NCBI GenBank assembly: GCA_039105265.1
Contig: JAPFFF010000015.1
Coordinates: 2,480,001 to 2,544,000 of the forward strand
Origin: Tritrichomonas musculus
Lineage: Eukaryota; Parabasalia; Tritrichomonadida; Tritrichomonadidae
Direction of reading: 5' to 3'
DNA: 64,000 bases
Shown here one piece after another: positions 1 through 11,400 of this stretch. The position numbers were made by a program, and so were the translations under genes. Each line of letters starts with the position of its first letter. The first letter of the stretch is position 1. The notes under the pieces were generated by a model. It made no database searches and was not told the DNA's origin. It worked only from the letters and a program-made list of their open reading frames with translations.

Positions 1-2838
1 GCTGATAATGCCCAAGCAACATATGCGATTTTCGAATTATATAGAGACAAGCTTGTTTTTAAGCACAATGGTCAAAAGCATTTTACAATATCAAATCCTG
101 CCAATGAAGAAGATGATTTGAAAAACAACAAATTAGGCGATGTTAATGCTATTACTTCAATTGCAAATATCAACCAAAAAGAACCCAAGATTGGACGAAT
201 TGGATTTGGCATTAAGTCGATTTATGATTATACATCAACACTTTTCATTTTTGACGCCAATTTTTGCTTCAAAATCGAAAAATACGTTATTCCAACTCTT
301 CTTACTGAAGACTACGAAGGACGAAACAGTGATGAAACAATTTTTGTCATTCCAGTTGCATTTCATACACATAGTGAAATTTTCAAAAAGTTGCAAAACA
401 TCGATTATCCGAATTTGTTTTTAAAGACGATAGCATCAATTACGTACACGATAGATAGTCAATTTACATGCAAAATTGAACGTAACATTGAACTAGAAAT
501 TAATTACGCTGACATCAAAGTGGAATTCACAAATTATTTATGTCAAAAAGGTGACACTTTGATACATCAAAGATTCTGGGTTTTTAAACGATTAGTCAAA
601 GAGTATCCGATTTCAATTGCATTTCTTGTTGGCGAGGACGGATACTTGAAGCCAGTATCAAAGACATTTGCATTCTGTTTCTTCCAAACAAAAGAAAGCA
701 CAAATTTAAATTTCATGATAAATGCGCCGTTTCTCATGACAGTTGAAAGGACAAAGATAAAGCCAGATGAGCCGCACAATCAATTGATGATTAAAGAACT
801 GGCAATTTTGTCAGCAAAGAGTCTGATGATTTTCAAGGACATTGGACAGAAGTACAACGTTCAGCTCATCAATGACAACTTTCTTTATATTGTTCCAGTA
901 CGTTCAAATATGATAGTTGAATCTAAAAATCAAATTTCATTCGTTCCTTTTGTCCAAGAAATTAAAAAAGTTTTCTTAACGGAGGAAATAATTCCAACCG
1001 AAAACGGATTCACTTCTAGAAAGAACGCTTACTGGGCATCTGATCAGAAATTATTACAACTCATTAATAATGAGCAACTGACACTTTTGGTTAATAATCC
1101 AAATGCGAAATGGGTGCTGAAATCACTAGATAGAAATATATGGGGCGCAAATAACGGCTTCATTTGTTCAATTGTTCAGCTTGTGATATGTGATTATACA
1201 CTTTTCAATGCAAAAATTCCCGATCTTAAACATTTATCTGGATGGGTGGTTGGATCGCCGACGATTCAATATCCTGATTTCAAAGATTGTTTTGATCCGG
1301 CTTCAGAAGTAGAAGATTTAAATCCATTTTCATCATGTGAAAAGCCAAATGCAAGTGGAATGGGATTTGGATGTGGATCTGGATGGGGATCTGGATGGGG
1401 ATCTGGAACAAGTAACTGGGGAACAAATGTGGGCAAAACACCAGAAACTGGGCAGCAAAATGGATGGACAGCAAGTAGCAAAGGATGGGTGACTGCTCAA
1501 CCATATGACTGGGGTACAAATGGCAGCCAAAATTGGGGAACTGGACAGCAAAGCAACTGGAAAACAAGTTCCGGTAATTGGGGAACTGGACTGCAAAAGA
1601 CAGCAAACAATTCAGCATCCAAAAACAGTAATCAAAACAAATCCTCATTTAAAGGCATTTCTGTTGAGTTCATTGAAAAGCAATCATTTGAATGGCTAAA
1701 TTCATTTTATAAATGGATTAATGAAAGTAAAGCGCGTATTGACATGGCGAAAACGATTCCAATTTTCCTTGATAAAAATAAAAAAGCAGTCTCAGCATTC
1801 AATCCAGAAAACAAGAATTTGCAGCTCTTCTTCCCAGTCTTCACAAAAGCTGAACAAAATTACCCAACAGTCAATCCTGATTTATTTAAAAATGAAGAAA
1901 ATTTCGTTTTTATGAGGAAGATTGGAATTTCTGTTCCTTCAATCGTCAAAAATCACATATACGACATCACACTGCCAAACTGGAAAGGAGATTCACAAGC
2001 TGATTTCAAAAAAATAATTTTTTACTTCCAATATTGTTCGCTTGATGAACGAGAACCGCTCATTGAGAAGCTCAAAGATACAGATTTATTGTTGTTTGAA
2101 TCGAAAGAAAACAAAGGAATCCAAAAAGGGAAGCCAGAAACTTTGTATTTCCCAAGTCAGCTTTTAATTGAATACTTTGAACCTTTGCCTCAAACACGCT
2201 TTATTTGCATTGATAATTATAAAAGCATGCTTGGTGAAAATAAAAGTGAGAAAGTAATTCAATTTTTCATGTCATTAGGCGTTAGAAAAAGTATTTCTGT
2301 TATTGAAGAATCGGCTTCAAATGAAGAATTGAATAAATATAAAGTATACTTTCCTTCTTCAACATTTGGACGCATATGTAAGGAATTTAGAATTGAAGGT
2401 TTCAATGAAGTTTTTCAAGCAATACAAAGAGATCATTCTAGATCAATCACTCTTTGGAATATTCTTCTTCAGTTTGCTAAAACTAAAAATTTAAAACAAT
2501 TTTATGAAGGAAAATCTGAATTTTCCTCTAATAAAGGAGAGTCAATGATGTATCATTCAACTTTTAGGTCAAGATTAATTAATGAAAAATGGTTGGTTAC
2601 ATCAAAGAATGAATTCGTTTCGCCATGCGAAATATTCCTCGTTGAACTTCCAAAGGAATATAGTATTGATGACCCGGCAATTTCAGATCTTGCAGATTTC
2701 TTAAAAATAAAGAAAAGAAAAGTTGAATTACTGACCAGCGAATATATCGAAGATCATGATTTTGTTGAAAGAATTAAAAAGGCTGGATTATTCGAAAAGT
2801 TCACAAGAGAGCTGAAAGAAGCTGAATCTAAAAAGTAA
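1..2838 (+). CDS. Large GHKL (HSP90/sacsin-like) ATPase protein with a Gly-Trp-rich linker, 5' end outside window
   Basis: The frame is open from the first base, so the true start lies upstream; 945 codons are visible before TAA at 2836. The first codons read ADNAQA, which fits the N-box of a GHKL ATP-binding domain (E-NADDA type), and about 60 residues on comes IGRIGFGIKSIYDYT, the glycine-rich ATP-lid box (G-x-G-x-K-S-h-Y) of the sacsin/NO-VEIN-like ATPase group. Family knowledge: such domains act as ATP-driven chaperone or signalling modules. Codons about 450-533 form a low-complexity Gly/Trp/Ser/Asn/Gln linker with about nine tryptophans in SGW, SNW and NGW contexts. The C-terminal 400 residues match nothing I recognise. 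The gene runs convergently toward the minus-strand gene at 3414-5358. The ATPase class is fairly sure; the cellular role is unknown. Confidence 0.75.
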   Translation, partial: ADNAQATYAIFELYRDKLVFKHNGQKHFTISNPANEEDDLKNNKLGDVNAITSIANINQKEPKIGRIGFGIKSIYDYTSTLFIFDANFCFKIEKYVIPTLLTEDYEGRNSDETIFVIPVAFHTHSEIFKKLQNIDYPNLFLKTIASITYTIDSQFTCKIERNIELEINYADIKVEFTNYLCQKGDTLIHQRFWVFKRLVKEYPISIAFLVGEDGYLKPVSKTFAFCFFQTKESTNLNFMINAPFLMTVERTKIKPDEPHNQLMIKELAILSAKSLMIFKDIGQKYNVQLINDNFLYIVPVRSNMIVESKNQISFVPFVQEIKKVFLTEEIIPTENGFTSRKNAYWASDQKLLQLINNEQLTLLVNNPNAKWVLKSLDRNIWGANNGFICSIVQLVICDYTLFNAKIPDLKHLSGWVVGSPTIQYPDFKDCFDPASEVEDLNPFSSCEKPNASGMGFGCGSGWGSGWGSGTSNWGTNVGKTPETGQQNGWTASSKGWVTAQPYDWGTNGSQNWGTGQQSNWKTSSGNWGTGLQKTANNSASKNSNQNKSSFKGISVEFIEKQSFEWLNSFYKWINESKARIDMAKTIPIFLDKNKKAVSAFNPENKNLQLFFPVFTKAEQNYPTVNPDLFKNEENFVFMRKIGISVPSIVKNHIYDITLPNWKGDSQADFKKIIFYFQYCSLDEREPLIEKLKDTDLLLFESKENKGIQKGKPETLYFPSQLLIEYFEPLPQTRFICIDNYKSMLGENKSEKVIQFFMSLGVRKSISVIEESASNEELNKYKVYFPSSTFGRICKEFRIEGFNEVFQAIQRDHSRSITLWNILLQFAKTKNLKQFYEGKSEFSSNKGESMMYHSTFRSRLINEKWLVTSKNEFVSPCEIFLVELPKEYSIDDPAISDLADFLKIKKRKVELLTSEYIEDHDFVERIKKAGLFEKFTRELKEAESKK

Positions 2839-3103
2839 TATATAAAATGATACATAAATATATTGGATTTTAATCGAATTTTTTTATATATTTTAATAGA
2901 AAAAGATCAACCTCCTATATTTTAGTTATTATTAGTTAAGGAGAAGATCTCAGATATATTATTCATTATGCTTTTTGAATATCTTTTAATCAATTAATAA
3001 TTTAATACAACTGTTTCACTTATTTAACTGATAAATACATTATTGCAATTGAATTTTTTTTCTTTTGTTTCTGGCAATCATTGATTTTTGGAAAAATTTT
3101 AAA

Positions 3104-3363
3104 ATATCTAATTTTTGGTTTGGCCTTTTCAACCCAGTTGGCTGTTTGTCTATAGTAAGCAAATTCGATGTAAAGTTTTTCAAATTGAGAGCGTTGATAA
3201 TCGTTCAGTTCAAGCCATGATGTTGACTTGAATTCAATTGGACAATTCTTAGTTTCTTCAACATGATCAATTTTGACTTCTGTTCTAACCTGATAAAATC
3301 CTTTCTTTTCTGGATCTTCAACAAGAAGAACGTTTGCAAGAAGTTGGAAGAGACATGCTCTAT
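3104..3363 (-). pseudogene. Isolated 260-bp fragment of the DPE2-like amylomaltase gene
   Basis: This stretch is nearly base-for-base the same as about 9011-9270 and about 35654-35913, inside the two full amylomaltase genes, corresponding to their residues about 756-842. I see one substitution (gacaattc for gaccattc) and one extra T near the left end. Similarity stops sharply at both ends in AT-rich spacer, and there is no start, stop or catalytic residue, so it cannot be a gene. It is on the same strand as the full copies. High identity means recent capture or copying. I see nothing else in 2839-3103 or 3364-3413. Confidence 0.93.
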
Positions 3364-3413
3364 TAAAATTTTAAAAAATTATTTATAAGTATAAAAAAAA
3401 TCATTTTATTTAA

Positions 3414-5358
3414 TCAAAATCTTTTGATAGTTATTTTTGATGGTAATTTCTCTTCTTTAAACGATTTCAAAGATGAAGGAATGGATATTTCTTTCAGCGA
3501 AGAGCACTCATCAAAAACATTATCACCAATATTTTTGATTGAAGAAGGAAGTGCAATGCTGACCAATGAATAGCATCCCTTGAACGCTGAATTTTTAATT
3601 GAGACCAACTTTGCCTTTTCAGGGAAAGTAACCTTTGTCAATGAAGAGCATGTGTAAAAACAATTTTCACAAATTTCTTTAACAGAAGATGGAACATTTA
3701 CTTCAACCAAAGATGGACACGAAACGAAAACGCTTGTGTTTAATATCTTCATAGATGAAGGCTCTTCAAACACAACTTTTTTCAATGATTCGCAACAATT
3801 AAAAACAGCTTTTCCCAAATTTTCCACTGAAGAAGGAATCGTTATTTCCTCCAATGCTGTGCAAGAGTCAAAAGCATGGTCATCAATATAAGTCACTGAC
3901 GATGCAATCGACACTTTTCTTAATGATGAGCATCCTTTGAATGCTTGCCTTTCAATTGTTTTGATTGGAGAAGGAATTGATATTTCAGTCAATTCTGTAC
4001 AATATTTGAATAATTCTTTAACAATTCGTGCACCAGGCTGTTGTAATAAAAGATTCATAATTTCATAATTATTTTTTTCTGCAGCTCCTCTAATTGATGT
4101 AACTTTATTAAAAACTTTCTTTTTATAAAAAAAAAATTTGATTGAAATTTTATTAAAATTCAAAAAGTGAATGTCATTCAAAAAAATTGAATTATAAATT
4201 CTATGAGTATAGAAAAAATTGAAAACTTTACAAAATTTTTTTTTTTGAAATGACCATATAATTGACATCCATTTTGTTATTTTTTAAAGTAGATTCAACA
4301 ATTTTAAAATAATCATATTGGCAAAAACGTATGAAACAAAGATTATTATTGAAATAATTCTCGAAAAACGCGTAATTGTAATAACGAATGGCAGAAGAGT
4401 AAATATTCTGCCTCATTGCACGACTAATTTTTGGTTCTTCGCCTTCTTTAGCGCTTTCTTTTTTAGGCAGCAGCTTCTCTTTGATATAATTAGCAATCTC
4501 ATTATGATGACATTTAATTGCTTCCTTCATGCATTCTTCATACGATTCATCGGACGGATTGACATGATTTTCTTCAAGAAAATGAATCAATTCTTCCTTG
4601 TTTGAATGAATTGAATAAAGCCAAAGTGAATGACTCAAATCTACATTTTTACTTTTTAAATACTTGATGATTTCAATTGAGCCATAAAAAGCTGCATATT
4701 CAATTAAAGTTGGCTTGTTTTTCAATAAAAACGGATTCGTCTCAAAAATTGATCGTTCAATTTTAGCTGTTAAAGATAAGTTTGTTTGATTTGTATAGGA
4801 AATAAATTCTTCAACAGAATCATTGCGAATTATTTCGCAGATCTTTGAATCGTTTTCACAATTTTTTTGCTTTTCTTCAAAATTATCTGGCTGATCTTTG
4901 AGTAAATCGCTGATTTTTGAATCTTCAATAGTGTTTTTGAAATAATTTGAAAAAAAGATTGGATAATCTAATTTTTGATATTTGGGGTCCATCATTTTCA
5001 AATATATAGAATTATCTACTGTTAAAATCTTTTGTTCGATCAAAAAATAAATAATTTTTTTGTTGTTCTTGAAAATATTAAAAATATCAATATTTGAAAA
5101 TGTTTGTGTTATTTCTTGTTTCAAGAATAACAATATTTTTTCGATCTTCTCAAATAAATCTGAAGAACGATTATGATTATTTGATATTTTTAAAATTAAG
5201 TAAAGTAAAGCTTTAATTTCATGAGGATCCTTTAGAATATTTTGATTTTGAATTAAACTTGTTAAATTTTGGAAATCTTCTTCTAAATTATCCTTGCGCT
5301 CTACGAAATCGAGAATGCTTCTTTGAAGAAGTTTCATGTTTTCAACATATTCTTCCAT
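3414..5358 (-). CDS. Ankyrin-type (DUF3447-like) plus BspA-like leucine-rich-repeat protein, interrupted by a frameshift at an A11 tract
   Basis: Two overlapping minus-strand frames form one gene. The upstream frame begins at the ATG at 5358 (MEEYVENM; the codon at 5373 is TTG) and reads a helical N-terminus followed by ankyrin-type repeats (LIEYAAFYGSIEIIKYL). It stops just after a run of 11 A (T run 4236-4246 on the plus strand). The downstream frame completes an ankyrin-type unit (SIRGAAEKNNYEIMNLLL) and then gives about eight BspA/TpLRR repeats of 23-26 residues with the pattern aFxxCxxLxxIxIPSSV. One A fewer in the run would join the frames into roughly 640 residues. This repeat pairing is common in trichomonads; roles proposed for it are surface adhesion or protein binding. 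Either a homopolymer read error, a recent mutation or slippage explains the break. Confidence 0.82.
4236..4246 (-). repeat. A11 homopolymer (T11 on plus strand) at the frame break of the ankyrin/LRR gene
   Basis: Eleven consecutive T on the plus strand sit exactly where the ankyrin frame ends and the LRR frame takes over. Changing the length by minus one base restores a single frame. It is a natural hot spot for sequencing error or replication slippage. Confidence 0.85.
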
Positions 5359-5373
5359 TTCCACTTTTAGCAA

Positions 5374-6417
5374 GTATTTTTTTTTGTTTGAATTAATGCC
5401 GTTTACTTTTTTTTCAATAATTATTTGGTCATTGTGTTTCTCATTATTTGTGATTAAAAATTAACCTCTAGAGTATTCATGTCGATATTAATGAAAATGA
5501 TAAAGTAAAAAACAATATTTTTTTTTTCTTATAAAAGATATTAATCTATTTTTTTAATAATAAAGATTTTGGCATTCATATCTATGAGTGGAAATACAAT
5601 TGTAATTTCACCATGCAGAATAATATTGATGATTCATTTAATTATATAAAAAGTTTATAATAAAACAGAATTGGATATTAAATTGATGATCTTATGTTTT
5701 TACTGACAATTGATCATCAAATTTACCTAATCAATATATTACTTTGCACTGAAATAGTTTAATGTCATAAAATGGTCATCGCCTTTGTATTGAATATAAA
5801 AAAAAATATGCATTGCAAAAATTCAGAAAAAAATCACAAAAATTTTTAAAATTATATTCAATTTTTTGAGTGAAAAATAACGAAATTCTCACAATTTTCT
5901 TTACGGCAAACTCTGTTTAAAAACAATGTACCAAATGGTATCATTGTCAATTTTTTACTTTTTCTCTAAAAATCGTTAGTTTGATAAGCTTCGTTAAATA
6001 AACTTTACTTCCCTCTCAATTTTAAACAAATACATCTTCATGAATATCATTTTATTTTAATTTAGAAAGATAAATTAGCATTATAATACTATTATAGTGT
6101 AATAAAAATATTTATTTTCAAAATAATATTCTTTATAAAAAAAGATAAAATGATTTGAAAAAATGTAATGAAGTAATTGAGGAATCAAAAAGTTCCTTCA
6201 GTAAATAAACTTCTTATAAAAAGACCGAAAAGATCTCAATTTTTTGTGTGAAAAAAAAATGACTTTTATAAATTAGCATTTATTCCACTTTTATTATAAT
6301 TGTTTTCAATATGCATGGGAAATTTACATATTGTGAACTTCAAAATATTTTTTTATAGAGCAAGTTCACTTTTTTTATGAAAAAATTTTTTGAAAATTTT
6401 TAAAAATCTTTATACAA
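5374..6417. other. AT-rich intergenic region between divergent genes
   Basis: About 1 kb with many A and T runs and no ORF that looks coding. Near its right end a TCACT initiator-like sequence at 6366-6370 is followed by a tiny upstream ORF (6377-6403, eight codons) before the ATG at 6418. I see no repeat or RNA gene here. Confidence 0.6.
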
Positions 6418-8330
6418 ATGTCTTTGATAGAAGCGTGTAAAAGCAATTCATATTCATTAATTGAAAACGAAATTAAAAAAAGCAACTGTGATGTCAATTC
6501 CTGGTATATAGATGATAAAGGTAATAAAATTTATCCAATAACTTGTTGTTGTATGAATTTGTTCTCAGATCTAGTCGAATTGCTTGTTAATAGTGGGGCA
6601 GAAACAAATAGATACTTTATAAATAATGAAAATAAGGAAGTATCGGTGATTGATTGGGCCTGTAAACAAAATAATATTAAATTAGTTGAAATATTATTAA
6701 ATCATGGATCAATGGTCACTTATAAAACCTTTAAAATTGCTAATAAATATAGTTTATATCGAATTCTAGAATTAATGACTCCACATCTCAAATCAACGAT
6801 TGCACAATTATATCGTTCAAAAGCATATCAAGCGTATAAGTCAAAATTGATTTCTTATTCAGATGGAAATGTATATTCTTTTGCTTTTAATGTAGGACAA
6901 GCCAATTTTATAGCAATTAGAAAACAAAAGAATATTGTCATTATCGATGCCGGATTCTCAACTTCAGAGTTATCAGACTTTTACAGTGGTAAAAAACTTA
7001 AAATGCATATCAAAGGTAAAATTGCATGTGATAATTTAGTTAAAAGCATTGAAGAATTTAAAAAAAAAGATCACGGAAAAGTAATAAAATTATTTACTAC
7101 AAATTCTCTTCCAGAACCGCATGATTCATTTCGGCAATTAGAGTATTCAATACATGATTGTTTTGGAAAAGATACATTCATGATCGACTCAATTAAAAAT
7201 GTTGAATTGGAAGTTATTGATGGAAAAAAAAGAGAAAAAAAAATTCGAAGGATCAGAAATAAAGATCAAGATAAAATTGATAAAGTGATTACAAAGATAA
7301 ATTTACTTCCGTCATAAGAGAAGAAAACAGTAGTTCTTTTCGTATTCTTTTTAGAGGAAAGCCAAGAGTTGAAGCAGTCTTCATTACTCATCCTCATACA
7401 GATCATTACTCATTGCTTTCAAAACTCTGTAACCAGTTCCGGGGATCTTTTTCTAGAACTAAGTATTTTTTAGGAGGACCAAAAAATGAATGGAATTGTC
7501 GTGAATCAAAAAAATTCTTGAAAGAAATCAAACCAAATAGAATTGAATATTTGGAACCTGAATACGATACTCGTTATTTCACATTTTTAAAAGATGTGAA
7601 GTTCAAAATATTTGGGCAGTCAAAACCGCAAAATTTGAATGACAAAAATCAGTTTAGTTTAATCATTTCTGTTTATTATGAAGGAGTAAGAATCCTCTTC
7701 ACTGGCGATGCTGAAGGAGAAGTGCTTAAAAGAATTAAAATTGATAAGCCAAATGTTGATGATGTGATTACAGATAAAAGAGATGAATTTTGCACTTTTG
7801 TGAATGAAATTGAATCAACCAGCGAAATAGGGCGAAGTGAAAATACTAAAAAAAACATCAGATATTCTATCTACTCAAAATTTGGAAACTTTTTGAAAGA
7901 AGTTACTGATGAAAATGCTAAGAAAAAGTATAAAGAATATATTGATTCAATGCTCGATATTGAAAATTCTCTTGTAATTTACGAACCTCATCATGGTTCA
8001 ATGACTGAGAATTCTCATGAAATTTACAATTACTTGTATGCTCAAGATAAAAAACAACTATTTTTTGTGTCGAGTTTTCCAGAACCAAAAGATTTATTAC
8101 CAAGTGAAGAGTCTGTTTGTATAAAAAGAAAAAGCGAACATATCAAAACAAAGAAGCATCCTATTGTTTATTCTAAAAATGGCATACCAACAATGTCAGT
8201 AACAACAGATCCTGTTTTTATAACTGGATCAGCACCAGAGAATCTGTACTTGCTGAAAATTGAAAAAGGTCAGGTAAGTTTGCTAAATTTGGATAGAATG
8301 GAGCCTGAATGGGAAACTTTCATTCAATAA
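6418..8330 (+). CDS. Ankyrin-repeat plus ComEC-like metallo-beta-lactamase-fold protein, split by one frameshift
   Basis: The first frame (6418-7317) starts with ankyrin-type units (LVELLVNSGAETN, LVEILLNHGS) over residues 1-120, then begins a metallo-beta-lactamase fold (FAFNVGQANFIAIRK, VIIDAGF). The second frame carries the rest: the metal-binding HPHTDH motif at 7389-7406, a TGDA motif near 7700 and a HHGS motif near 7990. These match the secreted-nuclease-like MBL domain seen in ComEC-type proteins. The second frame has a stop just before 7285 and the first stops at 7317, so a single-base change between those points breaks the gene; no trichomonad-type intron motif is visible there. The substrate is unknown. 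It may be a recent pseudogene or a sequence error, since everything else in the fold is conserved. Confidence 0.78.
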
Positions 8331-8455
8331 TAAATGTTTTAATTAGGTGATTTTTACTACTTGAATAAAATTAATTCGAAACTATTTAAAATTTACGATG
8401 TTTACTAAAATTTTAATTCATTCGGCGAATGCTTTTGAGTGATTTTTTTTTTAAT

Positions 8456-11400
8456 TTAAATTCTATGGCTATCTTTTGCCAATTCATAAAGAGTTATATT
8501 AAATTCATCATCATCTTCAAGTTCTTCTAATGTGTAAGGGAATCGATACCTCCATTTGTGATGAGGATCGGCAGGAATGTTAATTCGTTCTTCTTCTGGT
8601 GTTTGTAACTTGGCCAAGTGAGGCACAATTCCTGTCAAATCTTGGAGCAAAAAGATCGCCCACATTGAGTTTGACCACAAGTGCTTCCTTAAGATCATCT
8701 CACTGATTTCTGGTGTGAGATGTTCTGGACATTGATCGTGTCTCCATAGTACATTGCGCCAGTAATTTTCGGTCATTGGACGATTTTCTTCCCACCATCC
8801 ACGAAGTGAAGATGAATCGTGCGTTGATGGACAGCAAACGCTGAGGTATTGGAACGAATCAATGTGGTCAAAATCATCTTTTGGATCTTTTGACATTCTT
8901 TGAACTCTCAATGACAGGAATCCATGTTGTTTAAGGCAGTTCAAGATACCTTCTGTGAGTTGTCCCAAATCTTCTGCACAGATGAGCATATCAGTCAAAT
9001 TCTTAAGCATATCTAATTTTGGTTTGGCCTTTTCAACCCAGTTGGCTGTTTGTCTATAGTAAGCAAATTCGATGTAAAGTTTTTCAAATTGAGAGCGTTG
9101 ATAATCGTTCAGTTCAAGCCATGATGTTGACTTGAATTCAATTGGACCATTCTTAGTTTCTTCAACATGATCAATTTTGACTTCTGTTCTAACCTGATAA
9201 AATCCTTTCTTTTCTGGATCTTCAACAAGAAGAACGTTTGCAAGAAGTTGGAAGAGACATGCTCTATAATGATTACGTTTTTCTTCTGGTAATTCCTTCA
9301 AGGATGCTTCAACTTTAACTTCGTCATCATATTCTGGTTTGAAGTCATAAAAGTCATCATTTGAGTCGACATTTCTCTTATTGAAGTATTTATCTGCAAC
9401 TTGTTGAGCTTCACCACCGAATTTTTCTTGAAGAATGTGGAATCTGACATATGGTTTAACATAACGATCAATATCTGGAAGGCCCCAGCTTCGAAGTTCA
9501 TCAACAGATAATGGATTTGCTGGGAAGTAATGACCAAGCATACCACGAACACATGTGTCACGTGGAATTTCCCAAATACGGAAGAATCCAAGAACATGAT
9601 CAACACGTAAAACTTGATAAAGTTCTGCCATTCTATGTAATCTTAGTCTCCACCAGCTGAAATTATCTTGTTCCATATAATCCCAGTCGTATGTTGGGAA
9701 TCCCCAGTTTTGACCATCTGATGAGAATGGATCTGGAGGAGCACCTGCGCAATATTCCATCCTGAAGTTCTTTGGAAATGCCCAGCATTCAACTGAATTG
9801 AGGAAAACACCAATTGGAAGATCTCCCTTGAGAACAACTCCATTGTTTAAGGCATAATCACGTGAACTCTTGAATTGAACATCACAAATATATTGAAGCC
9901 AATAAGTGAACTTAATGTCTTCGTAATGTTTGATGCTAAGTTGTCCAACTTCTTCTTGTGTGATTGTTGAATGCTCTGGCCATGTGTGGAAGTCAGATGT
10001 ATTATAAAGGCTCCTGAAGTAGCAGTAAAGAGCATAAGGCTTGAGCCATTTGCCATTCCTCTCAACGAAATCATCGAATTTATCATCAAAAGTGGCATGT
10101 TTGAAGAGTCTGTTAAGAATGTCCATCTTGAATTTCCAAACTTCTGGATAATCAACGGTTGGAAGCTTCTCTAATTCTTCCCTCTTTTGTTTCACTTCGT
10201 TTTCAATATCTTCTGGCGTTTTTGGTAAGACTTGAAGAAGATCAATGTAAATTGGATGAAGAGCGAAGCATGAAGTTTGACGATAAGGATACGAATCGGC
10301 CCATGATCCATCATCACTTGTATCATTGATTGGGAGAAGTTGAATCAGTGATGCTCCACATTTATTGCAAACATCAACCATGTTCTTGATATCTGGGTAT
10401 TGACCAATTCCGCAGCTGTTCTTTGTTCGATAACTGAACAATGGTGTGTAAACACCAAGTCCTTTGAACAATTCTCTGTTTGGAAGACAAAGCCAGTCAT
10501 TGATTTGAAGAGAGGATGGGAAATCAACATCAGCTCCTTGATGGCTTATTCCTGATGTGTAGTGGTTTTCTGTTGACTCCCAATAAACGTTCGTTCCATC
10601 AACAATTACATATTTGTATGCAAATGGGAACGAGTTGTGATCAATTAATTTAACTGCATTCCACATTGGAAAGTCGCCATCCGCCATAACAATTCCTTTT
10701 CGATGATCCCAGCCACCAAGTTCTGGACATGAGCCAACAACGCGAACTTTCTGTCCTGGTTTAACATTAGCACAGCTCATTTGGAATTTAACTAAAACCA
10801 TTCCTGGTTCGTTTCGTGAAAGATCAAGTGTTGGCGCTCTAACATGGGATAAGCGACGATTGAAAGCCTTAATGAATGGAGCACGCTTGAAGATATCTAA
10901 TTGTGAGTCATACCATCTGAATGTGTCTGAAACTTCAACAATTCCTGGATTTTGGATGTTGGTAATTTCAACGGAATGGTTTTCTTCTGGCTCCCACTCT
11001 GCTCTGCTTTTATCATATGCACGAACATATTTGTATTCGATTTTTATTGCTTTGTTTGTTAAAGGAAGCCTGATAACGCAATCCCAAAAATCGTAATGAT
11101 TTTCGAAATACATTTGTTGAGCGTTTGAGAGTTCCCAATTTCCAAGTTCTGGGATGTTTCCGCAAATGTAAAGATGTTGCCCAAAATGAGTGAAACAACG
11201 AACACGAAAATGAACAACCAAATCACTGACTGAGTTAACGATATCAAATGTATCATAAAGATCAATACTTCCTTCATATAATGGGATGAATCTGACATGA
11301 ACTTGCTCTTTGATAATTGATCCCATCGATGGTTTGAAGAAATATGAATACCACGAAAATTCGCCTTTTGATGGTGGTGCCATTTCAACAGTTGCTGTGT

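Noticed and set aside
4228-4268. Intron as an explanation for the split ankyrin/LRR gene
   Set aside because: No GTATGT-type donor or ACTAACACACAG-type acceptor is present, and the two frames overlap at a homopolymer.
7285-7316. Intron as an explanation for the split ankyrin/MBL gene
   Set aside because: The gap between usable frames is about 30 bases and has no splice motifs; a one-base shift is simpler.
9298-11388. Several 60-110 codon frames inside the DPE2 gene, repeated in the second copy
   Set aside because: They lie wholly within the real gene in other frames and have no protein-like features of their own.
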